From: Bifidobacterium mizhiense
GTDB taxonomy: Bacteria; Actinomycetota; Actinomycetes; Actinomycetales; Bifidobacteriaceae
Direction of reading: 5' to 3'
Assembly (NCBI RefSeq): GCF_020884755.1
Contig: NZ_BPWE01000001.1
Location: forward strand, 682,001-746,000
DNA: 64,000 nt
Below, one piece after another: positions 18,891 through 28,457 of the stretch. Position 1 is the first letter of the stretch. Each line of letters starts with the position of its first letter. The position numbers and the translations under genes are program-made. The notes below the pieces were generated by a model. The model had not been told where the DNA came from, did no database searches, and saw only the letters and a list, made by a program, of their open reading frames with translations.

Positions 18891-20783
18891 TCACTTCTGA
18901 GCCAGCATGGACTGGTTGATAGCCGACAGAAAGTCCCGGTTGGTGGCCGTCTTCTTCAGCCTGGGTACCAGAGTCTGGTAGGCCTGCTCGGTCTCCATGC
19001 CGCCCAGGAGGCGACGCAGCCGGTAGACCACAGCCAACTCTTCGGGCGCGGTGATCAGCTCCTCGCGCCGGGTACCGGATGCGTTGATGTCGATGGCGGG
19101 GAACATGCGCTTATCGGCCAGGTCCCTGGTCAGCCTCAGCTCCATGTTGCCGGTGCCCTTGAACTCCTCGAAGATGACCTCATCCATCTTGGACCCGGTC
19201 TCCACCAGGGCCGAGGAAATGATGGTCAGGGAGCCGCCGTTCTCGATGTTACGGGCGGCGCCGAAGAAGCGCTTAGGCGGGTAGAGGGCCTGAGCGTCCA
19301 CGCCGCCGGAGAGGATGCGGCCGGAGGCGGGAGCCGAGATGTTGTAGGCGCGGGCAAGACGGGTCATGGAGTCCAGCAGGACCACCACATCCTGTCCCAG
19401 CTCCACCAGGCGCTTGGCCCGTTCGATGGCCAGCTCGGCCACGGTGGTGTGATCGCTGGCTGGACGGTCGAAGGTGGAGGAGATGACCTCGCCCTGGACC
19501 GTGCGCTCCATGTCAGTGACCTCCTCGGGCCGCTCGTCCACCAGGACCACCATCAGATGGACCTCGGGGTTGTTGGCGGTGATGGAGTTGGCGATGGACT
19601 GCAGGGTCAGGGTCTTGCCGGCCTTGGGCGGCGAAACGATCAGACCGCGCTGACCCTTGCCAATGGGGGCGACGATGTCGATCAGGCGACCGGTGATGTT
19701 CTTGGGCTGGGTCTCCATCCGCATACGCTCCTGCGGGTAGAGGGGGGTCAGCTTGTTGAAGTGGGGGCGCCCTGCTGCATCCTCCACGCTCATACCGTTG
19801 ATGGTGTCGATGGCCTGCAGGGGAACGAACTTCTGCCGCTGATTGCGATGCTCGCCCTCGCGGGGGGGACGGATGGATCCATGCACGGCATCGCCTTTGC
19901 GCAGGCCGTACTTCTTGACCTGACCCATGGAGATGTAAACGTCGTTGGGACCAGGCAGGTAGCCGGAGGTGCGCACGAAGGCGTAGGAGTCCAGCACATC
20001 CACAATGCCGGCCACGGGAACCAGGTCCTCGGGCTTGAAGTTCTCCCTGGGCTCATAGTCACGATCCCGGCCGCTGCTCCGATGGTTGTTGCGGTTGCGT
20101 CGGTCGTTGCGATCATTGCGGTCGTTCCGATCGCCCCGGTTTCGGCGATCATAGCCGTTGTGCCGGTAGTCGCGCCCTTCATCGCCGCGATCCTCGTAGC
20201 TGCGCCGACGAGGACGGTCATTCCGTGAGGGCAGTGCTGCCAGGATGTCGTCCAAATTGCGCACTGAACCGGAGCCTGAGCCTTCGCGCTCCTCACCATG
20301 TTCACGCTCGCCCCGGCCACGGTTGGTGTGGGAACCTCGGGATGAATCCGTGCTGCGATGACGGCGACGGGATATGACCACGTTTTCCTCGTCGGCCACA
20401 GTATGGGGGAAGCGGTTCCGGTGCTCGGTATGACCGCTCTTATGATCGTCAATGCCCAAAACATCGAAGAGGTCTCCGACAGGACGATCATCCTTGGATT
20501 CCTTGGTCTCCGTAGACTCCTGTCCGCCCTCCGCTGAGGACTTCGCCTCCTGCTTTGTCGGTTGCTGCTGTTCGGCGGCCTGGCCCCCCTTGGCCACGGC
20601 GGCCGCAGCCTTGGGCTTGCCCACGGTTACTCCCTCAGGGGCCTTGCCGCCCGAGCGTGCCGCCTCGATCGTCTCGATCAGGACAGGCTTGCGCATGCCG
20701 GAAATACCGCGCAACCCCAGCTGCCTGGCCAATTCCTTGAGTTCGGGCAGCTTCATGGAATGAATATCTTGGCTTGTTGCCAC
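18891..20783 (-). CDS. rho: Transcription termination factor Rho
   Basis: RNA-dependent hexameric ATPase that terminates transcription, 630 aa. The N-terminal helical domain ([21 protein letters not shown]) is followed by an actinobacterial-type insert, residues ~60-245, that is very polar and rich in Arg, Asn, Asp and Gly. It includes repeated RND units ([16 protein letters not shown]). The RNA-binding core ([25 protein letters not shown]) and the ATPase domain with Walker A PPKAGKT (~384) and Walker [17 protein letters not shown] follow. The start is GTG 20783 with AAGGAAAGG upstream; ATG at codon 10 is an alternative. The gene is monocistronic between two convergent or divergent neighbours. 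Confidence 0.97.
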   Translation of the reverse strand: MATSQDIHSMKLPELKELARQLGLRGISGMRKPVLIETIEAARSGGKAPEGVTVGKPKAAAAVAKGGQAAEQQQPTKQEAKSSAEGGQESTETKESKDDRPVGDLFDVLGIDDHKSGHTEHRNRFPHTVADEENVVISRRRHRSTDSSRGSHTNRGRGEREHGEEREGSGSGSVRNLDDILAALPSRNDRPRRRSYEDRGDEGRDYRHNGYDRRNRGDRNDRNDRNDRRNRNNHRSSGRDRDYEPRENFKPEDLVPVAGIVDVLDSYAFVRTSGYLPGPNDVYISMGQVKKYGLRKGDAVHGSIRPPREGEHRNQRQKFVPLQAIDTINGMSVEDAAGRPHFNKLTPLYPQERMRMETQPKNITGRLIDIVAPIGKGQRGLIVSPPKAGKTLTLQSIANSITANNPEVHLMVVLVDERPEEVTDMERTVQGEVISSTFDRPASDHTTVAELAIERAKRLVELGQDVVVLLDSMTRLARAYNISAPASGRILSGGVDAQALYPPKRFFGAARNIENGGSLTIISSALVETGSKMDEVIFEEFKGTGNMELRLTRDLADKRMFPAIDINASGTRREELITAPEELAVVYRLRRLLGGMETEQAYQTLVPRLKKTATNRDFLSAINQSMLAQK

Positions 20784-20966
20784 TGTTGTAATGCCTTTCC
20801 TTCGCTATGCCTAATTAGGCTAGGCAAATAGCTTGAGAATAGTGCGGGGGTACCGCTCATGAAAATTCGATGCCGACTCGGCTTATCGAACTTACATAAG
20901 CCTACAACGAGTGCCCGACCGGTGCAAGGAACAGCCTGCGTGTCCAAAAATTCATGGATAAGCCTC

Positions 20967-20981
20967 TAGACTGGGCATATG
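20967..20981 (+). promoter_or_regulatory. Leaderless-type -10 element of the TetR gene
   Basis: TAGACT (20967-20972) lies 6 nt before the ATG and no Shine-Dalgarno site is present. Transcription would begin at or next to the start codon. No good -35 box is visible. Confidence 0.4.
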
Positions 20982-21641
20982 AATGACCGATCATCTCTGC
21001 GTGAGCAACGGCGGAGCGAATTCGTAACCACGGCCATGCGGGTCTTCGACCGGAAAGGCGCCGCAAACACCTCCCTGCGCGACGTAATCCACGCCATGAA
21101 CCACGGCAAGGGCGTGGGCATGAGCGTTTTCTATTACTACTTCAAATCCAAGGACGACCTGGTAGATGCCTGCGTGCGCACCTACCTGGCCTCCTACGTG
21201 GATCATGTAGTCGACATTCTGCAGGATCCTGACCTGAGCGTTCAAGAGGCATTGGACGACATCTGCCCGCATCTGATAAGGGCCATCTGGAAAATGGACG
21301 TTATTTTCGCAGACAAGGCCAACTGGTACAGCTATTTGAGCACCAACAGCGCTGTACTGGAAGGCTTCGTCAAGCAGATCATCGACCCTTTGACCAAGGC
21401 TCTGGACCGCTGGCTGGATCGGGGAGACCTGCCGCAGACCCAGCTGATCCAAACAGCCAGCACCCGCACTGTAGCCTGGCTGATGGCCGACGGGCTCTCG
21501 TCCATCGTCAGCAATGGCAGAGGAGCCGCCGGCCACCCGCAGATCAGAGAGGTGGTCCGTCAACGTGTCCGCGAGAGCGTGGCCTTCTTCTCGCAGCTGC
21601 TGGGCCTGCCACTGAAGCCCCCAGCCATCGCCCTGTCATAA
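20979..21641 (+). CDS. TetR-family transcriptional regulator
   Basis: TetR-type repressor of 220 aa. The N-terminal DNA-binding region reads SEFVTTAMRVFDRKGAANTSLRDVIHAMNHGKGVGMSVFYYYFKSKDDLVDACV, with the typical FYYYFKSKDDL end of the recognition helix (~residues 45-60). The rest is an all-helical ligand domain without recognisable features. It is divergent from rho and convergent with the FAD oxidoreductase gene, so its target is not obvious from context; self-regulation is the usual default. The gene appears to start leaderless. The effector is unknown. Confidence 0.88.
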   Translation: MNDRSSLREQRRSEFVTTAMRVFDRKGAANTSLRDVIHAMNHGKGVGMSVFYYYFKSKDDLVDACVRTYLASYVDHVVDILQDPDLSVQEALDDICPHLIRAIWKMDVIFADKANWYSYLSTNSAVLEGFVKQIIDPLTKALDRWLDRGDLPQTQLIQTASTRTVAWLMADGLSSIVSNGRGAAGHPQIREVVRQRVRESVAFFSQLLGLPLKPPAIALS

Positions 21642-21646
21642 AATGA

Positions 21647-21678
21647 CCAAGCCCCCGACTCTGCAGTCGGAGGCTTGG
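21647..21678. terminator. Bidirectional terminator between TetR gene and FAD oxidoreductase gene
   Basis: Stem CCAAGCC/GGCTTGG and CCGACT/AGTCGG with one internal mismatch and a 4-nt loop. On the minus strand it is followed by a T-rich stretch (TCATTTTAT), so it best serves the oxidoreductase gene. Confidence 0.75.
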
Positions 21679-21702
21679 AAGAAAACGAAGGCTGAGGTTT
21701 GC

Positions 21703-23292
21703 CTACTTCTCCTCGTGGTAGGACTTCTCGGTGTTGACATTCCAGACGTTGGTCTTGTCAGTACGCCCCGATTTGATGTTGGCCACAGCTTCCATGGATG
21801 TGGCCATGGAGTGGTCCTGGTTGTTGTAGTGATGCTGCCCGTTGCGGCCCACACAGTAGAGGTTGCCGAAGGAATCCAGCCATTTGACCAGCTCCGGCAT
21901 CTGAGCGTAGGTATCGAAGTAGGCCGGGTAGGCCTTGACCACCCGCTCCCGGTGCGAGTCCAGCACGTCGGTAGGGCCGTTGATGATACCCATCCGGGTC
22001 AGCTCCTTGATGGCGAAATCAGTGGTCTCCTGATCGCTCATGCTCCAGAAGTCGTCGCCCTCCTTGCAGAAGTACTCCAGACCGATCCAGACAGTGCCGT
22101 CCACATTCTTGACCATGTAGGGACTCCAGTTGTTGAAGATCTGGATGCGGCCCATCTTGTAGCCAGGATCCTGCACATAGATCCAGCAGTCGGGAACGAT
22201 GGGCGGATCGCCCAGGGTCTTGATGGAGGTGGTGTTGCGGATGCGCAGGTGGCGGACCAGAAGGCCAACGGTTACGAAGTCACGGTAGGGCAGGCCCTGA
22301 GCCACCCTGATCATTTCCTTGTCGGTGGAGGGCTCCTCGTGGGCGATGGCCTCCACCAGGTCCTTGATGGGCATGGAGGAGATGATCTGATCAGCCTGCA
22401 GGGTCACTTCCTTGCCATCAGCGTTGCGATAGATCACACCGGTCATGCGGCCTTCGCTCTGGGTCAGTCCGATCACACGGGCATCGGTGATCACGTGAAC
22501 CCCGTGCTCCACGTTGCGACGCTCCACGGTCTCCCAGAGCTGGCCTGGACCCAGCTTGGGGTACCAGAACTCCTCGATCAGGCTGGTCTCGACCTGATGG
22601 GCGTCGCGCTTCTTGGGCAGCAGCTTTTGGACAGCATTCTTGAGCACACCCATGATGCTGAGCCCCTTGACCCGCTGGGCACCCCAGTCAGCGCTAATCT
22701 CGCGAGGATGGCGGCCCCAGAGCTTTTCGGTGTAGCCTTCGAAGAACATGGAGTAGAGCTTGCGACCGAAGCGGTTGATGTAGAAGTTCTCCAGGTTGTC
22801 TTCTGGCAGCTTGTGGACGACGGACTTCAGATAGCTGAACCCGGCCTGCATGGTCAGCTTGAAGCCCATGGCCTTGAGTGTGTTGAGTGTCAAGGAGATG
22901 GGATAGTCGAAGAAGTGGTGGTTCCAGTAAATCCTGGAGACGCGATGACGCTTGAGCATGACCCGGTCGGTCTTTTCCGGGTCGGGGCCGCCGGGCTCCA
23001 GATCGTGATGGCGGCCAAGTTTTTTATCGTCATAGGAGGGCGCGCCCTGCAGGGGCAGGACCTCCTTCCACCAGTCCATGATCCGGTCATCCTTGGAGAA
23101 GAACCGGTGGCCGCCGATGTCCATGCGGTTGCCGTTGTGCCGGACTGTGCGGGAAATACCACCGAATTGCTCAGTAGCTTCCAAAACGGTGACATCATAT
23201 TGTTTATCGCCGCCGTCCTTGACCAGCTCCCATGCCGCCGTCAAGCCGGCGGGGCCACCACCGATGACGACTACAGACTGCTTGTGCTCCAT
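21703..23292 (-). CDS. FAD-dependent oxidoreductase, amine oxidase/UDP-galactopyranose mutase-like
   Basis: Flavoprotein of 529 aa. The N terminus has the FAD-binding Rossmann motif VVVIGGGPAGLTAAWEL, the acidic ribose-binding end of strand 2 (VTVLEAT), and the second FAD motif FGGISRTVRHNGNRMDIGGHRFF. The C terminus carries LYCVGRNGQHHYNNQDHSM, the FAD-contacting end of the fold. This layout fits the broad amine oxidase/protoporphyrinogen oxidase/UDP-galactopyranose mutase superfamily. Such enzymes often sit in cell-envelope glycan loci, but no glycosyltransferase is adjacent here, so the substrate is undecided. The ATG at 23292 is chosen because AGGAGG precedes it by 6 nt; the frame is open further upstream without a start signal. 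Confidence 0.8.
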   Translation of the reverse strand: MEHKQSVVVIGGGPAGLTAAWELVKDGGDKQYDVTVLEATEQFGGISRTVRHNGNRMDIGGHRFFSKDDRIMDWWKEVLPLQGAPSYDDKKLGRHHDLEPGGPDPEKTDRVMLKRHRVSRIYWNHHFFDYPISLTLNTLKAMGFKLTMQAGFSYLKSVVHKLPEDNLENFYINRFGRKLYSMFFEGYTEKLWGRHPREISADWGAQRVKGLSIMGVLKNAVQKLLPKKRDAHQVETSLIEEFWYPKLGPGQLWETVERRNVEHGVHVITDARVIGLTQSEGRMTGVIYRNADGKEVTLQADQIISSMPIKDLVEAIAHEEPSTDKEMIRVAQGLPYRDFVTVGLLVRHLRIRNTTSIKTLGDPPIVPDCWIYVQDPGYKMGRIQIFNNWSPYMVKNVDGTVWIGLEYFCKEGDDFWSMSDQETTDFAIKELTRMGIINGPTDVLDSHRERVVKAYPAYFDTYAQMPELVKWLDSFGNLYCVGRNGQHHYNNQDHSMATSMEAVANIKSGRTDKTNVWNVNTEKSYHEEK

Positions 23293-23429
23293 ACCATCCT
23301 CCTGTAAACGTATGAAATCATTATTACTGTACCCGGGCCTTTCATAAACCCAGGTTTCCGATCGACTTCCCACACGAATTCCCGCCATTGCGTGGAACAA
23401 ACGTGATGATGCTCGCCCTTGCGCGATGC

Positions 23430-23744
23430 CTAACCCAACGAATCGGGGATATCGATGTCTGTCTTCTGCACTTCCTCCACATTGACATCCTTGAAGGTGA
23501 CGATGCGGACATTCTTGACGAACCGGCTGGACCGGTAGACATCCCAGACCCAGGCATCGGTCAAACGGACGTCGAAGTAGACGTCCTGACCAGCGGACCG
23601 GACGTTGAAGTCCACCTTGTTGGCCAGGTAGAACCGCCGCTCGGTCTCGACTACGTAGGTGAACAGCTTGATCACGTCCCGGTACTCGCGGTACAAGGCC
23701 AGTTCGGCGTTGGTCTCGTAGTTGTCGAGATCCTCAGCACTCAT
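23430..23744 (-). CDS. DUF2469 family protein
   Basis: Conserved actinobacterial protein of 104 aa, DUF2469. It opens with MSAEDLDNYETNAELALYREYRDV and continues FTYVVETERRFYLANKVDFNVR and FDVRLTDAWVWDVYRSSRFVKNVRIVTFKD. Its function is unknown. In many actinobacteria the gene follows rnhB; here it follows an acetyltransferase gene and its ATG overlaps that gene's stop (TGATG). The ribosome site GGAGG lies 6 nt before the ATG, inside the upstream gene. The family assignment is from recognisable sequence; no activity can be inferred. Confidence 0.85.
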   Translation of the reverse strand: MSAEDLDNYETNAELALYREYRDVIKLFTYVVETERRFYLANKVDFNVRSAGQDVYFDVRLTDAWVWDVYRSSRFVKNVRIVTFKDVNVEEVQKTDIDIPDSLG

Positions 23745-24901
23745 CAACTACCTCCATTCGCGCGATCACGGCCATGGCCAAGCGTACGCCACCAGGCGCG
23801 TTTGGATCGCTTGGTCTCAGCCGACCCATAAGCCCAGTCCGAGGCCGTGTGCTCCTCGTCGGACTGCCCGGCAACGGATTCGTCGGAATCGGACTCCTTC
23901 CCCGCATCCTCTTCGTCTTTCCGACCGGGAACTGCCTTGTCATCATTCCTGCTATCTGGTCCTGCATGGCCTTGAGCAGATTGTTCTGAATGCGGGTCAC
24001 CCTTCGGGGACAGATGGGACCGGTCACCTGATACCTGCGAATCCTGAGCTGCCGGAGTGGACTCCTCGGACCCGCTTATGCCGCCATCCTCATCCGCAGC
24101 GTATCCATGTGCAACAAGGGCTTCGGCCACGCCAGGATTTTCACGGATGACATGCATGCCGAAAGCATTCAAAGAACGGATGGGATCATATTCGTCGACC
24201 AGGGCATCCATGACGATCTGATCCTGATACTTGCCATTCTCGGCGTCCCAGAGGGCATCACGGGAGGTGCCCGAAATCATGAATCCCAGGGACTGATAGA
24301 CGGAGATGGAGCGTGTGTTTTTCTCTGGCACAGCCACCCAGATCCGGTGCAGTCCCAGACCCGTGGGAGCAGCCGCATACCCGTAGGTCATGATTCTGGG
24401 CATGGCGTCGCGGGAGTAGCCGCGCCCGCGGAAGTGCCTGCCCAGGACCACCTGGATCCTGGCTGAGCGCGACCAGCCATCCACATCGATCAGGAAGATC
24501 ATGCCGATGACTCCCTTGGTGGCATCGGCATCGGGCGAGCCATCCTGGTCGGTGTCCGCATCAGTGACCATGGCCCAAGCCAGGGTGCGGCGGGATTCGG
24601 GGTCGCCCACGCCAGAATCACGGGCAGCCAGACCCTTGGACCAGGCCACCGACCTACGCACCCAAGCGTTGACCACGGCTCGTTCGGCACTAGGTCCCTT
24701 ACCGGTGATGCCGGTGGAATTGTAGAAGGCCTCCAGCTGATCCATTGCCGTCAGATCGGCGATGACCGCCGGACGCAGGTGCAACATCTCGCCCCGGATA
24801 TAGGGGATCTCGATTCGGTCGGGCAGTTGTCGGCTCGCCACGTCGTCAGGTCTCTCAGCTTGCGTTTGCGGTCGGTCATTGCCCCTGCCGCTCATAGACA
24901 T
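23744..24901 (-). CDS. GNAT-family acetyltransferase with long acidic C-terminal tail
   Basis: N-acetyltransferase of the GNAT superfamily, 385 aa. The GNAT core spans ~residues 40-235. The acetyl-CoA site is VVLGRHFRGRGYSRDAM (R-x-x-R-G-x-G type), followed by LHRIWVAVPEKNTRSISVYQSLGFMISG, as in RimJ/RimL-like enzymes acting on protein N termini or small amines. The last ~120 residues are low-complexity, rich in Ser, Glu, Asp and Lys, and probably disordered. The start ATG at 24901 has GGAGG 7 nt upstream. Its stop overlaps the DUF2469 start, so the two are translationally coupled. The substrate is unknown. Confidence 0.8.
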   Translation of the reverse strand: MSMSGRGNDRPQTQAERPDDVASRQLPDRIEIPYIRGEMLHLRPAVIADLTAMDQLEAFYNSTGITGKGPSAERAVVNAWVRRSVAWSKGLAARDSGVGDPESRRTLAWAMVTDADTDQDGSPDADATKGVIGMIFLIDVDGWSRSARIQVVLGRHFRGRGYSRDAMPRIMTYGYAAAPTGLGLHRIWVAVPEKNTRSISVYQSLGFMISGTSRDALWDAENGKYQDQIVMDALVDEYDPIRSLNAFGMHVIRENPGVAEALVAHGYAADEDGGISGSEESTPAAQDSQVSGDRSHLSPKGDPHSEQSAQGHAGPDSRNDDKAVPGRKDEEDAGKESDSDESVAGQSDEEHTASDWAYGSAETKRSKRAWWRTLGHGRDRANGGS

Positions 24902-24983
24902 CACGTCACCTCCATGATCGCCACCTTGCGATGGCAATCAATTGTAATCCCTCGCCCCTGGGAAAACCATGAGAAGCCGGGCA

Positions 24984-25024
24984 GGTCCGCCGGTCTGAAC
25001 CCGATGGAATCAGGTCGGCGGACC
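24984..25024 (-). terminator. Probable terminator of the gatCAB operon
   Basis: A 9-bp perfect stem (GGTCCGCCG / CGGCGGACC) with a 23-nt loop lies just after the gatB stop. A T run (GGTTTTCCC on the minus strand) begins about 17 nt further on. Confidence 0.5.
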
Positions 25025-25032
25025 GGGCCTGA

Positions 25033-26535
25033 TCAGGACTTAGCGATGCGCTCCATGACGATCTTGCTGACTGCCTTGGCATCGGCCTGACCTTTGGTGG
25101 CCCGCATGACCGCTCCGATAATAGCGCCCATGGGCTTCATATTGCCGCCCTTGAGTTTGGCCACGATGTCCGGGTTGTCCTTAAGGGCCTGATCGACGGC
25201 TGCGTCCAGAGCCCCGTCATCCGAAACCACTTGATAACCGTGCTTCTTGACGACCTCGGCGGGCTTGCCTTCTCCTGCCAAGACGCCGGAGACGGTCTGC
25301 TTAGCCAGCTTGTCGTTGAGCTTGCCGTCAGCAATCAGCTGCTCCACATCAGCGACATCCTGAGCCGAGATGGGCAGCTCCTGCAGGCTGACCCCGCGGG
25401 CGTTGGCCTCGCGGGAAATCTCGCCCAGCCACCACTTGCGGGCTCCGGCAGCCGTGGCGCCGGCCTTGACCGTATCCTCAATCAGATCGACGGCATCGGC
25501 GTTGACCGCGTCCTGCATCTGACGATCGGTGAAGTCCCACTCCTTCTTGAGGCGGGCGCGACGTTCGCGCGGCATCTCAGGCATCTGGGCCTTGAGCTCC
25601 TCGATATGGTCCTTGGTCACATGAACCATGACCAGATCAGGGTCGGGGAAGTAGCGGTAATCGTTGGCATCGGTCTTGACCCGGCCACCGGCAGTGGTCT
25701 GTGTGGACTCATCCCAGTGGCGGGTCTCCTGCAGTACCTCCCCACCGGACTCCAGCAGGGCGGCCTGACGGCGGATTTCGTAGGTCAGCGTTTTCTCGAT
25801 GCCCTTGAAGGTGTTGACATTCTTGGTCTCCGACCGGGTTCCCAGAGGAGCGTCCGGCCCGGCATGCAGGGAGACGTTGACATCGGCGCGCATGTTGCCC
25901 TGCTCCATCCGGGCGTGGGAGATGCCCAAGGCCCGGACGATGTCGCGGATGGCCCGGACATAGGCCCCAGCCACCTCGGGGGTCCGTGCCCCGGCGCCCT
26001 CGATGGGCTTGGTCACGATCTCGACCAGGGGCACACCGGCACGGTTGTAGTCCACCAGGGAGTGGTCGGCGCCTTCGATGCGGCCGTCTGCGCCACCTAC
26101 GTGGGTATTCTTGCCGGCATCATCCTCTACGTGGGCCCGCTCGATGGGCACGCGGAAAATGCTGCCGTCGTCCAGCTCCACATCCAGGTAGCCCTCGCCA
26201 TTCAGGGGCTTGTCATACTGGGAGATCTGATAGTCGCGGGGCATGTCCGGGTAGAAGTAGTTCTTCCTGGCGAACTGGCTCCACTCGTTGACCTTGCAGT
26301 GCAGGGCCAGGCCCAGCTTGACCGCATAGTCGATGGCGGTCTTGTTGACCACGGGCAGGCTGCCGGGCAGGCCTAGGGAGACCGGGGTCAGCTGGGTGTT
26401 GGGCTCGCCGCCGAACTCGATATGGGCCGGGCAGAAGAGCTTGGTGTTGGTGCAGAGCTCGACATGGACCTCCAGGCCGAACACCGGGTCGTACTTGGCC
26501 ACGGCATCGGCGTACTTCATCAGTTTTTCAGCCAT
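25033..26535 (-). CDS. gatB: Asp/Glu-tRNA(Asn/Gln) amidotransferase subunit B
   Basis: GatB kinase subunit of the tRNA-dependent amidotransferase that converts misacylated Asp-tRNA(Asn) and Glu-tRNA(Gln) to the cognate amides, 500 aa. Visible signatures are [18 protein letters not shown], the [22 protein letters not shown] segment, and [10 protein letters not shown]. The C-terminal YqeY-like tail domain ([32 protein letters not shown]) is complete. It lies 24 nt downstream of gatA in a gatC-gatA-gatB operon. A ribosome site AAGGAAACGG precedes the ATG. Confidence 0.97.
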   Translation of the reverse strand: MAEKLMKYADAVAKYDPVFGLEVHVELCTNTKLFCPAHIEFGGEPNTQLTPVSLGLPGSLPVVNKTAIDYAVKLGLALHCKVNEWSQFARKNYFYPDMPRDYQISQYDKPLNGEGYLDVELDDGSIFRVPIERAHVEDDAGKNTHVGGADGRIEGADHSLVDYNRAGVPLVEIVTKPIEGAGARTPEVAGAYVRAIRDIVRALGISHARMEQGNMRADVNVSLHAGPDAPLGTRSETKNVNTFKGIEKTLTYEIRRQAALLESGGEVLQETRHWDESTQTTAGGRVKTDANDYRYFPDPDLVMVHVTKDHIEELKAQMPEMPRERRARLKKEWDFTDRQMQDAVNADAVDLIEDTVKAGATAAGARKWWLGEISREANARGVSLQELPISAQDVADVEQLIADGKLNDKLAKQTVSGVLAGEGKPAEVVKKHGYQVVSDDGALDAAVDQALKDNPDIVAKLKGGNMKPMGAIIGAVMRATKGQADAKAVSKIVMERIAKS

Positions 26536-26559
26536 TGTGATTCCGTTTCCTTCCGATGC

Positions 26560-28113
26560 CTACTTGGTCGAATCCTGAGCCAGACCATCCAGCCAGGGGG
26601 TGGACAGCTTCCGGGAGATGGGCCCGCCCCACTGCTCCTCCAGGGCCGCCTCAAGAGCGGCGGCGGGCCGGTACATGACTTCGTCGCGCATCTGGGGGGC
26701 GAAGAACTGGAAGCCTACAGGCAGTCCGTCGTCGCTGAGCCCGGCGGGAATCGACATGGCCGGCGTGCCGGCCAGGTTGGCCGGAATGGTGGCCACATCG
26801 TTCAGATACATGGCCAGTGGGTCGTCCATCTTCTCGCCGAAGCGGAAGGCCGTGGTCGGCGACGTGGGCGAGACCAGAACATCGGCCTGCTCGAAGGCCT
26901 TCTCAAAGTCGCGGATGACCAGGGTGCGGACCTTCTGAGCCGAGCCGTACCAGGCGTCATAGTAACCGGCGGACAGGGCGTAAATGCCCAGGATGATCCT
27001 GCGCTTGACCTCGTCACCGAACCCGGCTTCACGGGTGGCAGCCATCATATTGGCAGCCGTCTGGGGGACGCCCTCGGGGGGCATGACCCGCAGGCCGTAG
27101 CGCATGCCATCGTAACGGGCCAGGTTGGAGGAGACCTCGGAGGGCATGATGATGTAGTAGGCGGCCAGCGCGTAAGGGAAGTGCGGGCAGGAGACCTGGA
27201 CCACCTCGGCACCCATGGACTCCAGCAGTGAGACAGCCTCGTTGAAGCGGGCCTCGACACCGGGCTGATAACCCTCGCCGCCCAGCTCCTTGACCAGACC
27301 CACCTTGAGACCCTTCAGGTCGCGCTTCTGACCTTGACGAGCAGCCTGGGCAAGAGGGGGAACAGGCTTGGGAATGGAGGTGGAGTCTCGGCGGTCATAG
27401 CCACCGATGACCTCCTGCAGCAGGGCCGCATCCAGCACGGACCGGGAAACCGGACCGATCTGATCCAGGGAGGAAGCCATGGCGATGGCCCCGAACCGGG
27501 AGACGCCGCCGTAGGTGGGTTTGACACCCACGGTGCCAGTCAGGGATCCGGGCTGGCGAATGGATCCGCCGGTGTCGGTGCCCAAGGCCAGCGGAGCCTC
27601 AAAGGAGCCGACAGCCGAGGCCGAGCCGCCGCCTGAACCGCCCGGGACCCGCTCGGTGTCCCAAGGGTTGTGCGTGGTCTTGAAGGCCGAGTGCTCAGTG
27701 GAGGAACCCTGGGCGAACTCATCCAGGTTGGTCTTGCCCAGAATGGGCATCCCCGCGGCCTTGAGCTTCTTGATAACGGTGGCATCGTAAGGCGGCACCC
27801 ATCCCTCAAGGATCTTGGAGGCGGCCGTAGTGGGGATACCCTCGGTGACGATCATGTCCTTGATGGCGATGGGCACGCCGGCCAGTTCCGGCAGTCCCTC
27901 GGCTCCTTCATGAGCCAGTCGCTGGTCGAAGGCGTCGGCCTGCTCCAGGGCCTGATCGGCGCTGACCTGCAGAAATGCATCAATGCTGGGCTCGGCGGCC
28001 TCGATCACATCCAGATGAGCCTGGACCAGTTCACGGCTGGAGACCTGCCCCGACCGCAGCTGTGTGGCCATGTCGGAGGCGGATTGCTTGACCAATTCTT
28101 CCTGTGCGCTCAT
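26560..28113 (-). CDS. gatA: Asp/Glu-tRNA(Asn/Gln) amidotransferase subunit A
   Basis: Amidase-signature subunit of GatCAB, 517 aa, which releases ammonia from glutamine. The Ser-cisSer-Lys catalytic set is visible: Lys in [13 protein letters not shown] (~residue 85), the Gly/Ser-rich loop [31 protein letters not shown] containing both serines, and the family segment [17 protein letters not shown]. The start at 28113 is preceded by GAGGAGTGAG and lies 4 nt after the gatC stop, so the genes are tightly coupled. An upstream in-frame ATG would overlap gatC and has no ribosome site. Confidence 0.97.
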   Translation of the reverse strand: MSAQEELVKQSASDMATQLRSGQVSSRELVQAHLDVIEAAEPSIDAFLQVSADQALEQADAFDQRLAHEGAEGLPELAGVPIAIKDMIVTEGIPTTAASKILEGWVPPYDATVIKKLKAAGMPILGKTNLDEFAQGSSTEHSAFKTTHNPWDTERVPGGSGGGSASAVGSFEAPLALGTDTGGSIRQPGSLTGTVGVKPTYGGVSRFGAIAMASSLDQIGPVSRSVLDAALLQEVIGGYDRRDSTSIPKPVPPLAQAARQGQKRDLKGLKVGLVKELGGEGYQPGVEARFNEAVSLLESMGAEVVQVSCPHFPYALAAYYIIMPSEVSSNLARYDGMRYGLRVMPPEGVPQTAANMMAATREAGFGDEVKRRIILGIYALSAGYYDAWYGSAQKVRTLVIRDFEKAFEQADVLVSPTSPTTAFRFGEKMDDPLAMYLNDVATIPANLAGTPAMSIPAGLSDDGLPVGFQFFAPQMRDEVMYRPAAALEAALEEQWGGPISRKLSTPWLDGLAQDSTK

Positions 28114-28117
28114 CGTC

Positions 28118-28414
28118 TCACTCCTCACCCAGAATGCGCGGGGCCACAAACATGCCCGACTCGGTGACCGGAGCACCCGAAAGGGCAGCCTCCTGGGTCA
28201 GCGGCTCTTCAGCCTCATCGGGACGCAGGTAGGCCTCCAGAGGAATGGGATTGGCAGTGGGGGGCACATCATCGCCGGCCACCTCCTGAACCTTGGTGAT
28301 GGAATCGGCGATCACGTTGAGCTCGCCCTTGAGGCGGTCGGCCTCCTGATCGGTCAAGGCAATTCGGGCCAAATCACCCAAGTGCTTGATCTCTTCACGT
28401 GTAAAAGTTGGCAT
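28118..28414 (-). CDS. gatC: Asp/Glu-tRNA(Asn/Gln) amidotransferase subunit C
   Basis: Small GatC linker subunit of 98 aa that wraps GatA and GatB. It opens with [35 protein letters not shown], the typical family N terminus, and ends with the region that packs on GatA. It is the first gene of gatC-gatA-gatB. The ATG at 28414 has TATGAT exactly 7 nt upstream and no ribosome site, so a leaderless transcript is likely. An ATG four codons upstream would lie within that -10 box region. Confidence 0.95.
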   Translation of the reverse strand: MPTFTREEIKHLGDLARIALTDQEADRLKGELNVIADSITKVQEVAGDDVPPTANPIPLEAYLRPDEAEEPLTQEAALSGAPVTESGMFVAPRILGEE

Positions 28415-28457
28415 ACCACTTATCATATGGGTGCTCTATGACACGCAGAAGACGGGG

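Noticed and set aside
18870-20228. Long open frame antisense to rho (about 450 codons)
   Set aside because: Shadow of the high-GC codon bias of rho; composition is His/Gly/Val-rich with no recognisable domain, and the sense gene is certain.
21643-23307. Long open frame antisense to the FAD oxidoreductase (about 550 codons)
   Set aside because: The opposite strand encodes a clear FAD-binding protein; the antisense product is low-quality shadow sequence.
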